Assembly (NCBI GenBank): GCA_910585615.1
Contig: CAJUFO010000029.1
Coordinates: 1 to 47,959, forward strand
Length of the DNA stretch: 47,959 bases
Source of the DNA: an uncultured Acetatifactor sp.
GTDB taxonomy: Bacteria > Bacillota > Clostridia > Lachnospirales > Lachnospiraceae
Reading direction: 5' to 3'
The notes beneath the pieces are model-generated. The model saw nothing but the letters and a program-made list of their open reading frames with translations, searched no databases and was not told where the DNA came from. A program made the translations under genes and the position numbers. Shown here piece after piece: positions 20,736-28,873 of the stretch. How positions within the stretch are numbered: position 1 is the stretch's first letter; each line of letters opens with the position of its first letter.

Positions 20736-23729
20736 GTGGGCATACAGGCGGATTCGGGAAAAAACAAACATATCTCCATAGGCCTGCTGGCCCATGTGGA
20801 CGCGGGAAAGACCACCCTGGCGGAGGGGCTTTTGTATACCGGCGGCAGAATCCGAAAGCTGGGCCGGGTGGACCATCAGGACGCGTTCCTGGACAATTTT
20901 TACCTGGAGCGGGAGCGGGGCATCACGATTTTCTCCAAGCAGGCGCAGCTTCTCTGGAAGGGGCTTGACATCACGCTACTGGATACACCGGGGCATGTGG
21001 ACTTCAGCGCGGAGATGGAGCGGACGCTGCAGGTGCTGGACTATGCGCTGCTGGTCATCAGCGGTTCCGATGGCGTACAGGGACATGTGCAGACCCTGTG
21101 GCGGCTGCTGGCGCAGTACGGGATTCCGGCGTTCCTTTTTGTGAATAAGATGGATCAGCCGGACACGGACAGGGAAAAGCTGCTTGGTGAGATTCAGGCA
21201 AAGCTGGACGGCGCATGCCTGGAATTTGATTCAGGAGCGGAGGAGAATGGAGGAAGGGCATTCCAGAGAGAAGCCTGGCTTGAGGAGCTGTCCATGTGCG
21301 ATGAGAGGCTGCTGGATGAATATCTGGAGACCGGAGAGCTGGCAGAGATTTCCGTGGCGAAAGCCATAGCGGAGCGGCATGTCTTCCCCTGCTATTTCGG
21401 CTCCGCCCTGCGCATGGACGGGGTGGAGGAGCTGCTGGACGGCATCCGCAGGTTCGCTCTGTGCCCGGAATATCCCCGGGATTTCGGCGTAAGAGTGTAC
21501 AAAATCTCCAGGGACGCGTCAGGGAACAGGCTGACCCATTTAAAGGTCACAGGGGGCGTGCTGCGGGTGAAGATGCCTGTGGGCAATGCGGGAAGCGCCG
21601 GGGCGGAGTCGGAAGTCTGGGAGGAGAAGGTGAACCAGCTGCGGATATATAGCGGCGCCCAGTATGAGGCGGCGGACGCAGTGGAAGCGGGAGGAATCTG
21701 CGCCGTCACGGGCCTGGACAAGACCTTTGCCGGGCAGGGGTTGGGAAGGGAGAGCAGGAACGAGATGCCGGTTCTGGTGCCTGTGCTGACCTATGGATTG
21801 GTGCTGCCGGAGGGGAGCGATACGGTGAAGGTGCTGGGGCAGCTGCGGAAGCTGGAGGAGGAAGAGCCCCAGCTCCATGTGGTCTGGCAGAAGGCGGCGG
21901 GGGGCATGTCGGAAATCCATGTGCAGGTCATGGGCGAGGTGCAGATAGAGGTCTTGAAAAGGCTGATTTCCGAGCGGTTCGGCCTGGACGTAGGGTTCAC
22001 GGACGGACAGATTCTGTACAAGGAGACCATTGCCAGGGCCGTGGAGGGCATCGGGCATTTCGAGCCCCTGCGGCATTATGCGGAGGTGCATCTGCTGCTG
22101 GAGCCGGGGGAGCCGGGCAGTGGCCTGCAGTTCGCCAGTGCCTGCAGCGAGGACGTGCTGGACAGGAATTGGCAGCGGCTGGTTCTGACCCATCTGGAGG
22201 AGCGCACCCATCCGGGGGTGCTGACGGGTTCGCCGATTACGGATATGAGGATTACGCTGCTGACTGGCCGGGCCCATATCAAGCACACCGAGGGCGGTGA
22301 CTTTAGGCAGGCCACCTACCGGGCGCTGCGCCAGGGCCTGATGCAGAGCGAGAGCGTGCTCCTGGAGCCGGTGATGGCTTTCACCCTGGAGGTGCCGGCG
22401 GGACAGGTGGGCAGGGCAATGTCCGATATCCAGAGGATGTGCGGCCGGTTCGACCCGCCGGAGACGGAGGGGGAGCATGCAGTCCTGAAGGGCAGCGCTC
22501 CGGCGTCCACCATCAGGAGCTACCAGAGCGAGGTGAATGCCTATACCAGGGGACTGGGGAGGTTCAGCTGCATCCTGAAGGGATATGAGCCCTGTCATGA
22601 TACGGAGCAGGTGATGGAGCGGTTCGGCTATGATCCGGAGGCGGATGTGGAGAATCCGGCCTCCTCGGTATTCTGCGCCCATGGGGCGGGATTCGTGGTG
22701 CCCTGGGAGGAGGTGGCGGAGTATGCCCATTTGGAGAGCGGATGGCAGGAGGAGGCCGGTGTCGGCGCAGGGGAAGAGGATGGGCCCTTCCAGGAGAGGA
22801 GCGGATTTAGGGAGGCCGGTGCAGGCGGAAAGGGCGGCCAGTCTGTGGGCTCTGGCGTGGGCAGCGGCATGGCTGGAGAAGGGGGCAGAGGAGGCCAAAC
22901 CGCAGGTAACGGGGCATCCCGCCGGGCTGCGGCAGTGGCGGCGGGCAGGAAGCGGAAGCCGGGTAGCGGGAAGGAGTCGGCCTCCGATTACATCACCCAG
23001 GAGGAGATTGAGGAGATCTTCACTCGTACTTACGGGAAGGGCAGCAAGGATTATACGCCTTACCGTTATTATCAGCAGAATACCGGCAGGAGGGCATCCG
23101 GAGACGGCGGGACATCGGACGGCACGGATGGCAGGGAGCTGACGGGGCCCGGGCGGAGAATGGGCGAGAGGGCAGGGAATGGGCAGCGTTCCCGTCCGGG
23201 GACGGAGGAGGATTCGGAGCGCGGGCGCAGGTCGCCTGCACGGCCGGACAGCGGGAAGAAAGAGGAATATCTCCTGGTGGATGGGTATAACATCATCTTC
23301 GCCTGGGAGGATCTGCATGACCTGGCGGAGGTGAACATCGACAGCGCCAGAGACCGTTTGATGGATATCTGCAGCAATTATCAGGGTTTCGTGGGCTGTA
23401 CATTGATTCTGGTCTTCGATGCCTACAAGGTGAAGGGGAATACGGGCTCCGTGCAGAAATACCACAATATCTACGTGGTCTACACAAAAGAGGCGGAGAC
23501 CGCCGACCAGTATATCGAGAAGACCGTGCATGAGATTGGCAGGAAGCATAGGGTCAGCGTGGCCACGTCGGACAGGCTGGAGCAGATGATTATCTGGGGG
23601 GACGGCGCGGTGCGGCTGTCCGCAGCGGGATTCCGGGAGGCTGTGGAGGAGGCTGCCGCACAGGTGCGGGAACATGTCCGGCGCCAGGAGACGGCGCGGA
23701 ACCGGCCCTTTGAAGGGTTGGAGCTGTAG
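20736..23729 (+). CDS. TetM/EF-G-like translational GTPase fused to a YacP/Rae1-type NYN ribonuclease domain
   Basis: This is a 997-residue fusion. Residues 1-665 are a TetM/EF-G-type GTPase: G1 AHVDAGKTT (19-27), an ERGITI switch I, DTPGHVDF, NKMD, and EF-G-like domains II-V. Residues 666-842 form a Gly/Arg/Glu-rich low-complexity linker. Residues 843-997 are a YacP-like NYN domain with acidic residues in LLVDGYNII, LVFDAYKVKG, ETADQYIEK and VATSDRLEQ. Bacillus subtilis Rae1 (YacP) cleaves mRNA in the ribosomal A site, and EF-G-like GTPases also bind there. A combined stalled-ribosome factor is therefore a reasonable inference; tetracycline protection is the alternative. GTG 20736 has AGGAGG (20722-20727), 8-nt spacer; an in-frame ATG at 20685 has a poorer site. 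Confidence 0.85.
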   Translation: MGIQADSGKNKHISIGLLAHVDAGKTTLAEGLLYTGGRIRKLGRVDHQDAFLDNFYLERERGITIFSKQAQLLWKGLDITLLDTPGHVDFSAEMERTLQVLDYALLVISGSDGVQGHVQTLWRLLAQYGIPAFLFVNKMDQPDTDREKLLGEIQAKLDGACLEFDSGAEENGGRAFQREAWLEELSMCDERLLDEYLETGELAEISVAKAIAERHVFPCYFGSALRMDGVEELLDGIRRFALCPEYPRDFGVRVYKISRDASGNRLTHLKVTGGVLRVKMPVGNAGSAGAESEVWEEKVNQLRIYSGAQYEAADAVEAGGICAVTGLDKTFAGQGLGRESRNEMPVLVPVLTYGLVLPEGSDTVKVLGQLRKLEEEEPQLHVVWQKAAGGMSEIHVQVMGEVQIEVLKRLISERFGLDVGFTDGQILYKETIARAVEGIGHFEPLRHYAEVHLLLEPGEPGSGLQFASACSEDVLDRNWQRLVLTHLEERTHPGVLTGSPITDMRITLLTGRAHIKHTEGGDFRQATYRALRQGLMQSESVLLEPVMAFTLEVPAGQVGRAMSDIQRMCGRFDPPETEGEHAVLKGSAPASTIRSYQSEVNAYTRGLGRFSCILKGYEPCHDTEQVMERFGYDPEADVENPASSVFCAHGAGFVVPWEEVAEYAHLESGWQEEAGVGAGEEDGPFQERSGFREAGAGGKGGQSVGSGVGSGMAGEGGRGGQTAGNGASRRAAAVAAGRKRKPGSGKESASDYITQEEIEEIFTRTYGKGSKDYTPYRYYQQNTGRRASGDGGTSDGTDGRELTGPGRRMGERAGNGQRSRPGTEEDSERGRRSPARPDSGKKEEYLLVDGYNIIFAWEDLHDLAEVNIDSARDRLMDICSNYQGFVGCTLILVFDAYKVKGNTGSVQKYHNIYVVYTKEAETADQYIEKTVHEIGRKHRVSVATSDRLEQMIIWGDGAVRLSAAGFREAVEEAAAQVREHVRRQETARNRPFEGLEL
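21248..21265 (+). repeat. dispersed 18-bp repeat inside the GTPase gene
   Basis: TGGAGGAAGGGCATTCCA is a member of the family best defined at 11335-11352. It lies in a variable loop of the G-domain region, at about codons 171-177, where TetM-like proteins differ in length. Confidence 0.4.
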
Positions 23730-23760
23730 TTTTCATTGTATTCTATTGTATTTGGGTATA

Positions 23761-23799
23761 AAAAGTTCGCCTAACTTGCTTGTAAGGCGAACTTTTTTT
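23761..23799 (+). terminator. terminator of the GTPase-NYN gene (left arm of an inverted-repeat element)
   Basis: AAAAGTTCGCC (23761-23771) pairs with GGCGAACTTTT (23786-23796), extended by a T-A pair, and ends in seven Ts. It lies 32 nt after the stop. The same sequence occurs inverted at 23976-24011. Confidence 0.8.
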
Positions 23800-24011
23800 A
23801 TGCGTGAATCAAATGTTGCCTCTCTTGAAAACAAGAAACGAAGTTGCTATATACAGTTATTTACAGCAATCTATCTCAAAATCAATCATGGAAAAATCAG
23901 AAAATCGTCAAAACGACCAAAAATAATTTTTTGCTTGCATTATTAGAATATAAGGTTTAAGATGTAAAAAGTAATAAAAAGTTCGCCTTACAAGCAAGTT
24001 AGGCGAACTTT
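23762..24011. repeat. 250-bp element bounded by 36-bp perfect inverted repeats
   Basis: Positions 23762-23797 and 23976-24011 are exact reverse complements over 36 nt, and each arm is itself a terminator-like hairpin. The 178-bp AT-rich interior encodes no convincing protein. This could be a MITE-like element, an inverted duplication of a terminator, or a pair of terminators that insulate the region. Target-site duplications are not obvious. Confidence 0.75.
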
Positions 24012-24082
24012 CCGGAAATAATGCGCGGGCCGCTATGCCAGTGAGGAAAGGATTGGGCAACCCGTTAGGGGAGGTGGGCGGA

Positions 24083-24826
24083 ATGGAGCACTATGAAAGA
24101 ATGCGAAAAATGGGCTGCCTCACCAGACAGGATTTGGAGGAGATAGCAGGCTCCCGCCAGGCCCTACCTACTCTGTTGGTGGACTACCAGAGAAAAGGCA
24201 TTATCGACCGGATACGGCGCAACCTCTACGCCGTAGTGGATATAGAGTCGGAGCGGCCGGTACTGTCCCGCTATCAGATTGGCAGCAGGCTGTTCCCCGA
24301 TGCCTGCATCTCCCATCACAGCGCGTTCGAGGCTTATGGATATGCGGACAAGCTGTCCAATGATGTCTATGTGGTGACGAGGAGCAGGTTTACGGATTTC
24401 AAGTATAACGGCGTGTTCTACCGCCATGTGGACAAGCGGGCGGAGGTCAGCGCGGAATGGATGGACGGGGCCAGAATCACGACCCTGGAGCAGACCATCG
24501 TGGACAGCATCCACAATTTCGAGAAGATAGCCGGGCTGGAGGAGGTGGTGCGCTGCATCCTCCGGGCACCGAGGCCGGATGCTGGGAAGCTTCTGCAGTG
24601 TCTGGAGCGGTATGGGAATGGGTTCCTGTATCAGAAATGCGGGTATGTGTTGGAGCAGCTGCAGGAGTATGTGAGCCTGCCGAAGTCCTTCTACCGGGAA
24701 TGCCGGGAACACTGTCCCAGTACTGTGCGGTATATGGCGAAGGGGGCTGGGGGATTGGTGTATAGCAAGGGGTGGGGGATTTATGCTCCTTATTTGGATG
24801 TGGGTAGGAGGATTGGTGAGCTGTAA
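24083..24826 (+). CDS. AbiEi-family antitoxin / transcriptional regulator, apparently orphan
   Basis: This 247-residue protein resembles AbiEi antitoxins of type IV toxin-antitoxin systems. An N-terminal winged helix (MGCLTRQDLEEI, GIIDRIRRNLYAV) is followed by the AbiEi C-terminal region with ISHHSAFEAYGY, DVYVVTR and ITTLEQTIVDSI. In complete systems it represses its operon and counteracts the AbiEii nucleotidyltransferase toxin. No AbiEii follows: the next 309 nt hold at most a 24-codon frame, then the polysaccharide locus begins. GGGGAGG at 24068-24074 supports ATG 24083; an upstream in-frame ATG at 24035 lacks a site. Base composition matches the GC-rich core side of the boundary. Confidence 0.8.
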   Translation: MEHYERMRKMGCLTRQDLEEIAGSRQALPTLLVDYQRKGIIDRIRRNLYAVVDIESERPVLSRYQIGSRLFPDACISHHSAFEAYGYADKLSNDVYVVTRSRFTDFKYNGVFYRHVDKRAEVSAEWMDGARITTLEQTIVDSIHNFEKIAGLEEVVRCILRAPRPDAGKLLQCLERYGNGFLYQKCGYVLEQLQEYVSLPKSFYRECREHCPSTVRYMAKGAGGLVYSKGWGIYAPYLDVGRRIGEL

Positions 24827-25135
24827 AAAAGGATGGAAAAGGAAGATTGTCAATCAGCCATAGAGAAATGGCATATTGATAGCTTGGGCAAAATGGCTAA
24901 TCGCTAAAGATGATTATCACATTAGAGAAGTTGAAAGTTAATAAGGTAAGTTGTAGCTGAAATGTCTAATTTGATTACTATGTCCGGAATGCATCATTCA
25001 GATATGCTTAATTTTACCTTAATAACTGAGGAAATGCTATTAATTGACAACATTTTTAATGGAATTATTTATAGGTAAATGCAGAGGGCTATTTTGATTA
25101 AAGTGAACTATAGATATGGAGCGTGAACTACCCAA
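24827..25135. other. gene-free boundary between core genome and polysaccharide locus, with a candidate promoter
   Basis: Base composition drops sharply here from GC-rich to strongly AT-rich. A 24-codon frame (24832-24906) has no recognisable relative. TTGACA at 25044-25049 with TATTTA at 25066-25071 (16-nt spacer) is a candidate promoter for the locus. No JUMPstart-like or other anti-termination element was seen. Confidence 0.5.
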
Positions 25136-25885
25136 ATGCCAAAAATGAAGTTTATGAATATTGAGATTGATAATTTGACAATGGAAGAAGCTTTAGCAGC
25201 TATAGACGAATTGATACAACAAGATAAGTGTTCTTATGTGGTTACACCTAATGTAGATCATATTGTACAACTTGAAACAAATGAAGAGTTAAAGACAATA
25301 TATTCGAATGCGAGCCTAGTCTTGACAGATGGAAAGCCATTGCTTTGGATTGCGAAATGGTACGGTACTCCCATCAAAGAAAAAATTTCCGGATCTGATT
25401 TATTTCCTAAATTATGTGAAATGGCTGCAAGAAAAAAATATAAAATGTTTTTTCTTGGTGCTGCTGAAGGAATCGCCGAAAAGGCAGCAAAGAACCTTGT
25501 GGCTCGTTATCCGGAATTGCAGGTGACAGGGACATACGCGCCGCCTTTTGGATTTGAAAAAGACGACACAGAGCTGAAAAAAATAAAAAAATTAGTTGAG
25601 GAAGCGCAACCTAAAATTCTAGTTGTGGGCTTGGGGTGTCCTAAACAAGAGAAATTCATATATGATAACTGTGAAACACTTGGTGTTCCCCTTTCTTTAG
25701 GCTTGGGAGCAAGCTTTGATTTTGAGGCGGGAAATGTCAAACGTGCACCTAAATGGATGAGTGAATGTGGACTCGAATGGCTATTTCGTATCACACAGGA
25801 TCCTAAACGTATGGTCAAGAGATATTTGGTTGATGATTTGAAAATTCTAGGGTTGATACATAAGTATAGAAAGTTGCCAAAGTAA
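25136..25885 (+). CDS. WecG/TagA/CpsF-family glycosyltransferase (GT26)
   Basis: This 249-residue GT26 enzyme carries the family signatures TPNVDHIV, LTDGKPLLWIAKW, SGSDLFPKL, VGLGCPKQEKFI and GLGASFDFEAGNVKRAP. TagA and WecG transfer N-acetylmannosamine or ManNAcA onto undecaprenyl-diphosphate-GlcNAc, the second step of a lipid-linked glycan at the inner membrane face. This implies that a TagO/WecA-type initiator exists elsewhere. The exact sugar is not predictable. It is the first gene of the AT-rich locus. The start has only a distant GGAG, and internal ATGs at 25145 and 25154 are possible. Confidence 0.9.
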   Translation: MPKMKFMNIEIDNLTMEEALAAIDELIQQDKCSYVVTPNVDHIVQLETNEELKTIYSNASLVLTDGKPLLWIAKWYGTPIKEKISGSDLFPKLCEMAARKKYKMFFLGAAEGIAEKAAKNLVARYPELQVTGTYAPPFGFEKDDTELKKIKKLVEEAQPKILVVGLGCPKQEKFIYDNCETLGVPLSLGLGASFDFEAGNVKRAPKWMSECGLEWLFRITQDPKRMVKRYLVDDLKILGLIHKYRKLPK

Positions 25886-25989
25886 CTAGAATTGAATTTA
25901 TGTACGGAAGTCGCTGTGGAAAAAGTATTATAAAATTTACGCTATAATTTTCGGTGCTTTAGCCATTTAATATTATTAAAGGAATACGC

Positions 25990-26814
25990 ATGAAAGAGAA
26001 AATAGTAATCGAAACTGAAGAACTAAAAAAAGTAAAAAGATATGAACTGGATATTTTACAAGCGGTGGACAAAATTTGTACAAAAAACAAAATAAACTAT
26101 TGGGTTGACTTTGGAACATTGATTGGCACTATACGTCATCAAGGATTTATTCCTTGGGATGACGATATAGATATCTGTATATTGAGAAAGGATTTTGAAA
26201 GATTTAGAGAAGCATGTGCTAAGGAATTAGATAAGAAATTTTTTTATCAATCTTATGAGACAGAGAAAGACTATTATTTGTGGTTCGACAAAATCAGATA
26301 TAATAATACCATATTTAAGGAAATATTTTTAGCTAAACACAATATACATCATGGAGTTTATATTGATATTTTCCCTGTTGACAATGTGCCTGATGATTAT
26401 CGTTTACGGAAAAGGCAAAGAAAAAGATATCAATTTTATAGAAAAATAGTACAAGCAAAGTATGGTGGATTGGGGTTTCGGAAAGGTAAAAAGAAAATTG
26501 GCGCGATTCTAATTAGGATTTTTACATTTTTTGTGCCGTTGGAATATGCATATAAAAAAGGAACAAGCGCTTTGATGGAGTATAAAGACATAGAAACAAC
26601 AGATGTACAAATGATGGTCGATTCAGAACGGGTAGACACGATTCTTCCTAAAAAATATTATTTGAAGAGCCAAAGAAGGAAGTTCGAGGATATTAGTGTC
26701 CCCGTTCCGATTGAATATGATAAAGTTTTAAGCGCGTGGTATGGTGATTATATGAAATTACCGGCTGAAAAGGACAGAAAATCCCAACATAAATTGTCAG
26801 AACTTAAATTATAG
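25990..26814 (+). CDS. licD: LicD-family phosphocholine transferase
   Basis: This 274-residue LicD protein has the nucleotidyltransferase-like core WVDFGTLIGTIRHQGFIPWD with DDIDICILRKDFERF, a GVYIDIFPVDNV segment and the C-terminal FEDISVPVPIEYDKVLSAWYGDYM with SQHK. LicD enzymes transfer phosphocholine from CDP-choline onto glycans such as teichoic acid or LPS. The presence of kinase, cytidylyltransferase and BCCT genes 13-17 kb downstream strongly supports choline as substrate, although some LicD relatives (fukutin-like) handle other polyol phosphates. AAGGA precedes the ATG. It is very AT-rich like its neighbours. Confidence 0.9.
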   Translation: MKEKIVIETEELKKVKRYELDILQAVDKICTKNKINYWVDFGTLIGTIRHQGFIPWDDDIDICILRKDFERFREACAKELDKKFFYQSYETEKDYYLWFDKIRYNNTIFKEIFLAKHNIHHGVYIDIFPVDNVPDDYRLRKRQRKRYQFYRKIVQAKYGGLGFRKGKKKIGAILIRIFTFFVPLEYAYKKGTSALMEYKDIETTDVQMMVDSERVDTILPKKYYLKSQRRKFEDISVPVPIEYDKVLSAWYGDYMKLPAEKDRKSQHKLSELKL

Positions 26815-26825
26815 GAGGGGATGGT

Positions 26826-27689
26826 ATGAAAGTTACCATTATTGTACCAATTTATAAAGGAAATTGCTATGTAATGAATATTATAAAAATGGTTGAGGAA
26901 AATGTGGTAACTATAAAAAGAACAGAAGAGCATATTACAGTTGAACTTTTATTTATAAATGATTCGCCAGACTCGCCTATCCTAATAGAGGGACTAAACG
27001 ACCATAATTCCTTTGATATACGTGTAATAAATAATGCTAAAAATATTGGAATTCATGGATCGCGGGTTCATGGACTTCGAGAAGCAAAAGGAGAATATAT
27101 TCTTTTTTTGGATCAAGATGACAGAATAAAGGATGATTGTATAATTTCTCAATTGAAATGTATTGGCAAGGCGGACATTTGCATAGGGAATGGGTATAAT
27201 ACAGGCGATAATTATAGAAAAAAAATATACAGACACTATCAGAAGCAAAGACTAGCTACAAGGGAAGAAGTCTTTTTGAAAGCAGCATGTCAAATTGCTT
27301 CACCAGGCCAGTGCTTGATTCGTAAGGAAGCAATTCCACAGGAATGGTATGAATATATTGTTTCTGATAATGGGGCTGATGATTTTTTTTTGTGGATTCT
27401 TATGTTTGAGAAAAAGAAATCTTTTTCCCTTAATATCAAAGAAATATATGAGCATGTTAATACGGGAAAAAATGTTTCTAGTGATGATTGGGTGATGACG
27501 AAATCGGCTCACAATGTCATAAGTCTTATGAAAAAGTGTGGATGCATTCGGGACAAGAGTATCCAAAATTATGAGAGAAGAATTAGATTTTGGGAGGAGC
27601 TGCAGAAATATAATGGGTTTAAGAAAGTGATAATATATATCAAAAATATAGATACATGTATATGGAAGTTATACGCGTATTATAGATAA
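26826..27689 (+). CDS. family 2 glycosyltransferase
   Basis: This 287-residue GT-A enzyme has IIVPIYKGNCYV at the N-terminus, LLFINDSPDSP, NAKNIGIHGSRVHGL and the metal-binding LDQDDRIKDD. The acceptor region contains ISSD-like VSDNGADDFFLW. It would add one sugar to the lipid-linked repeat unit on the cytoplasmic face; donor and linkage are unknown. A strong AGGAGGGG lies 9-15 nt before the ATG, 12 nt after licD, so the two are co-translated. The C-terminus has a short hydrophobic patch that could touch the membrane. Confidence 0.85.
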   Translation: MKVTIIVPIYKGNCYVMNIIKMVEENVVTIKRTEEHITVELLFINDSPDSPILIEGLNDHNSFDIRVINNAKNIGIHGSRVHGLREAKGEYILFLDQDDRIKDDCIISQLKCIGKADICIGNGYNTGDNYRKKIYRHYQKQRLATREEVFLKAACQIASPGQCLIRKEAIPQEWYEYIVSDNGADDFFLWILMFEKKKSFSLNIKEIYEHVNTGKNVSSDDWVMTKSAHNVISLMKKCGCIRDKSIQNYERRIRFWEELQKYNGFKKVIIYIKNIDTCIWKLYAYYR

Positions 27690-27764
27690 GATTCATTATA
27701 GTCTGACAAACTTAGGCGTTTTTAAGAAAACCTAAACTACTAAATAAGAAAAAGGATAAATGAA

Positions 27765-28832
27765 ATGCTATTCAGTATAATTGTCCCAGTATACAATGTT
27801 GAAAAATATTTAGATGAGTGTTTGGAATCAATTGTTTTGCAAATTGAAATGTTTCCAAATGCATGTGAAGTCATTTTAATTAATGATGGTTCAACAGATA
27901 GTAGTGGCAAAATATGTGATAAATATAAAGAAAAGTATCCCAACATAATCAAGGTCTATCATAATTCTAATCAGGGACTTTTGTTAACCAGGCGTTGTGG
28001 ATTTAAAAATGCGATTGGTGATTATATTGTTAATTGCGACTCTGATGACAAACTTGAAAATGATTTTTTAAAAAATATTCAGGAGATTATAAAAAAATAT
28101 CAAGAGCCGGATGCTATTCTTTTTAACTTTTATCGATATGATGGCTGTAGCAAAAAAATTGCGTTTCAAAACATTTTCACTAGCGACACAGACTGCATTA
28201 TTGAAAAAACAGAAGTCATAAAAGAGTTTATGCTTGGACACCATATTGTGAGCATGTGTGGAAAAATATGTAAACGCACATGTATTGATGTGAATTATGA
28301 TTATGTGAAATTTGGGAAAATAAGTACAGGCGAGGACAGTTTGCAGTCCATTGAAATTTATAGCAATGCCAAAACATTCGCATACCTGAATAAAGCTATA
28401 TATGATTATCGTTGCGGGTCTGGAATGACTAGAAAGTTTGATGAAAGCTACTATTTTACATTTAAATCTATATTTAAGCAAATTGAAACCCAAAAGAAAG
28501 AATGGAAAATTAAAAATTTCGATGAGCTTTTTGCAGTAAAGGTTTTGCAGACAACAGGTCGTGCAATAACTCAGTCAAGATATAATAAGTGGAAATCTAT
28601 CGATGAACAAAAAAAATATCTTCGAAAAATACGAGAAGATGAAGTGTTTAATAATTATATTTTGTATTTGAGCAAAGTAAAAATAGAATTACAAAAAAAT
28701 CATGTATTACTAATTAAACTTTTCCAGTATCATGCATTGACAGCAATTTGTTTATTGCTCAAAACAAAAAATATAATAGAGCGAATATTTAAGTTTCCAA
28801 ACTGCAATTTTAAGAATCTAGAAGTGTCGTAA
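27765..28832 (+). CDS. family 2 glycosyltransferase
   Basis: This is a 355-residue GT2 enzyme. The GT-A domain is in residues 1-220, with IIVPVYNVEKYLDECLESI, LINDGSTDSSGKICD, NSNQGLLLTRRCGFKNA and the metal-binding CDSDDKLEN. A helical C-terminal part of about 130 residues follows. The specific sugar is unknown. No strong ribosome binding site is visible in the AT-rich spacer (a GA-rich AAGAAAAAGGA lies just upstream). Codon use is strongly AT-biased, as in the flanking transferases, which suggests acquisition as a block. Confidence 0.87.
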   Translation: MLFSIIVPVYNVEKYLDECLESIVLQIEMFPNACEVILINDGSTDSSGKICDKYKEKYPNIIKVYHNSNQGLLLTRRCGFKNAIGDYIVNCDSDDKLENDFLKNIQEIIKKYQEPDAILFNFYRYDGCSKKIAFQNIFTSDTDCIIEKTEVIKEFMLGHHIVSMCGKICKRTCIDVNYDYVKFGKISTGEDSLQSIEIYSNAKTFAYLNKAIYDYRCGSGMTRKFDESYYFTFKSIFKQIETQKKEWKIKNFDELFAVKVLQTTGRAITQSRYNKWKSIDEQKKYLRKIREDEVFNNYILYLSKVKIELQKNHVLLIKLFQYHALTAICLLLKTKNIIERIFKFPNCNFKNLEVS

Positions 28833-28873
28833 AATATCATAACTGTGTAGATAAAAATGGAAGATTTGATTAA

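Noticed and set aside
21540..23675. 711-codon minus-strand frame opposite the GTPase gene
   Set aside because: Antisense of a conserved GTPase/NYN gene; no family similarity.
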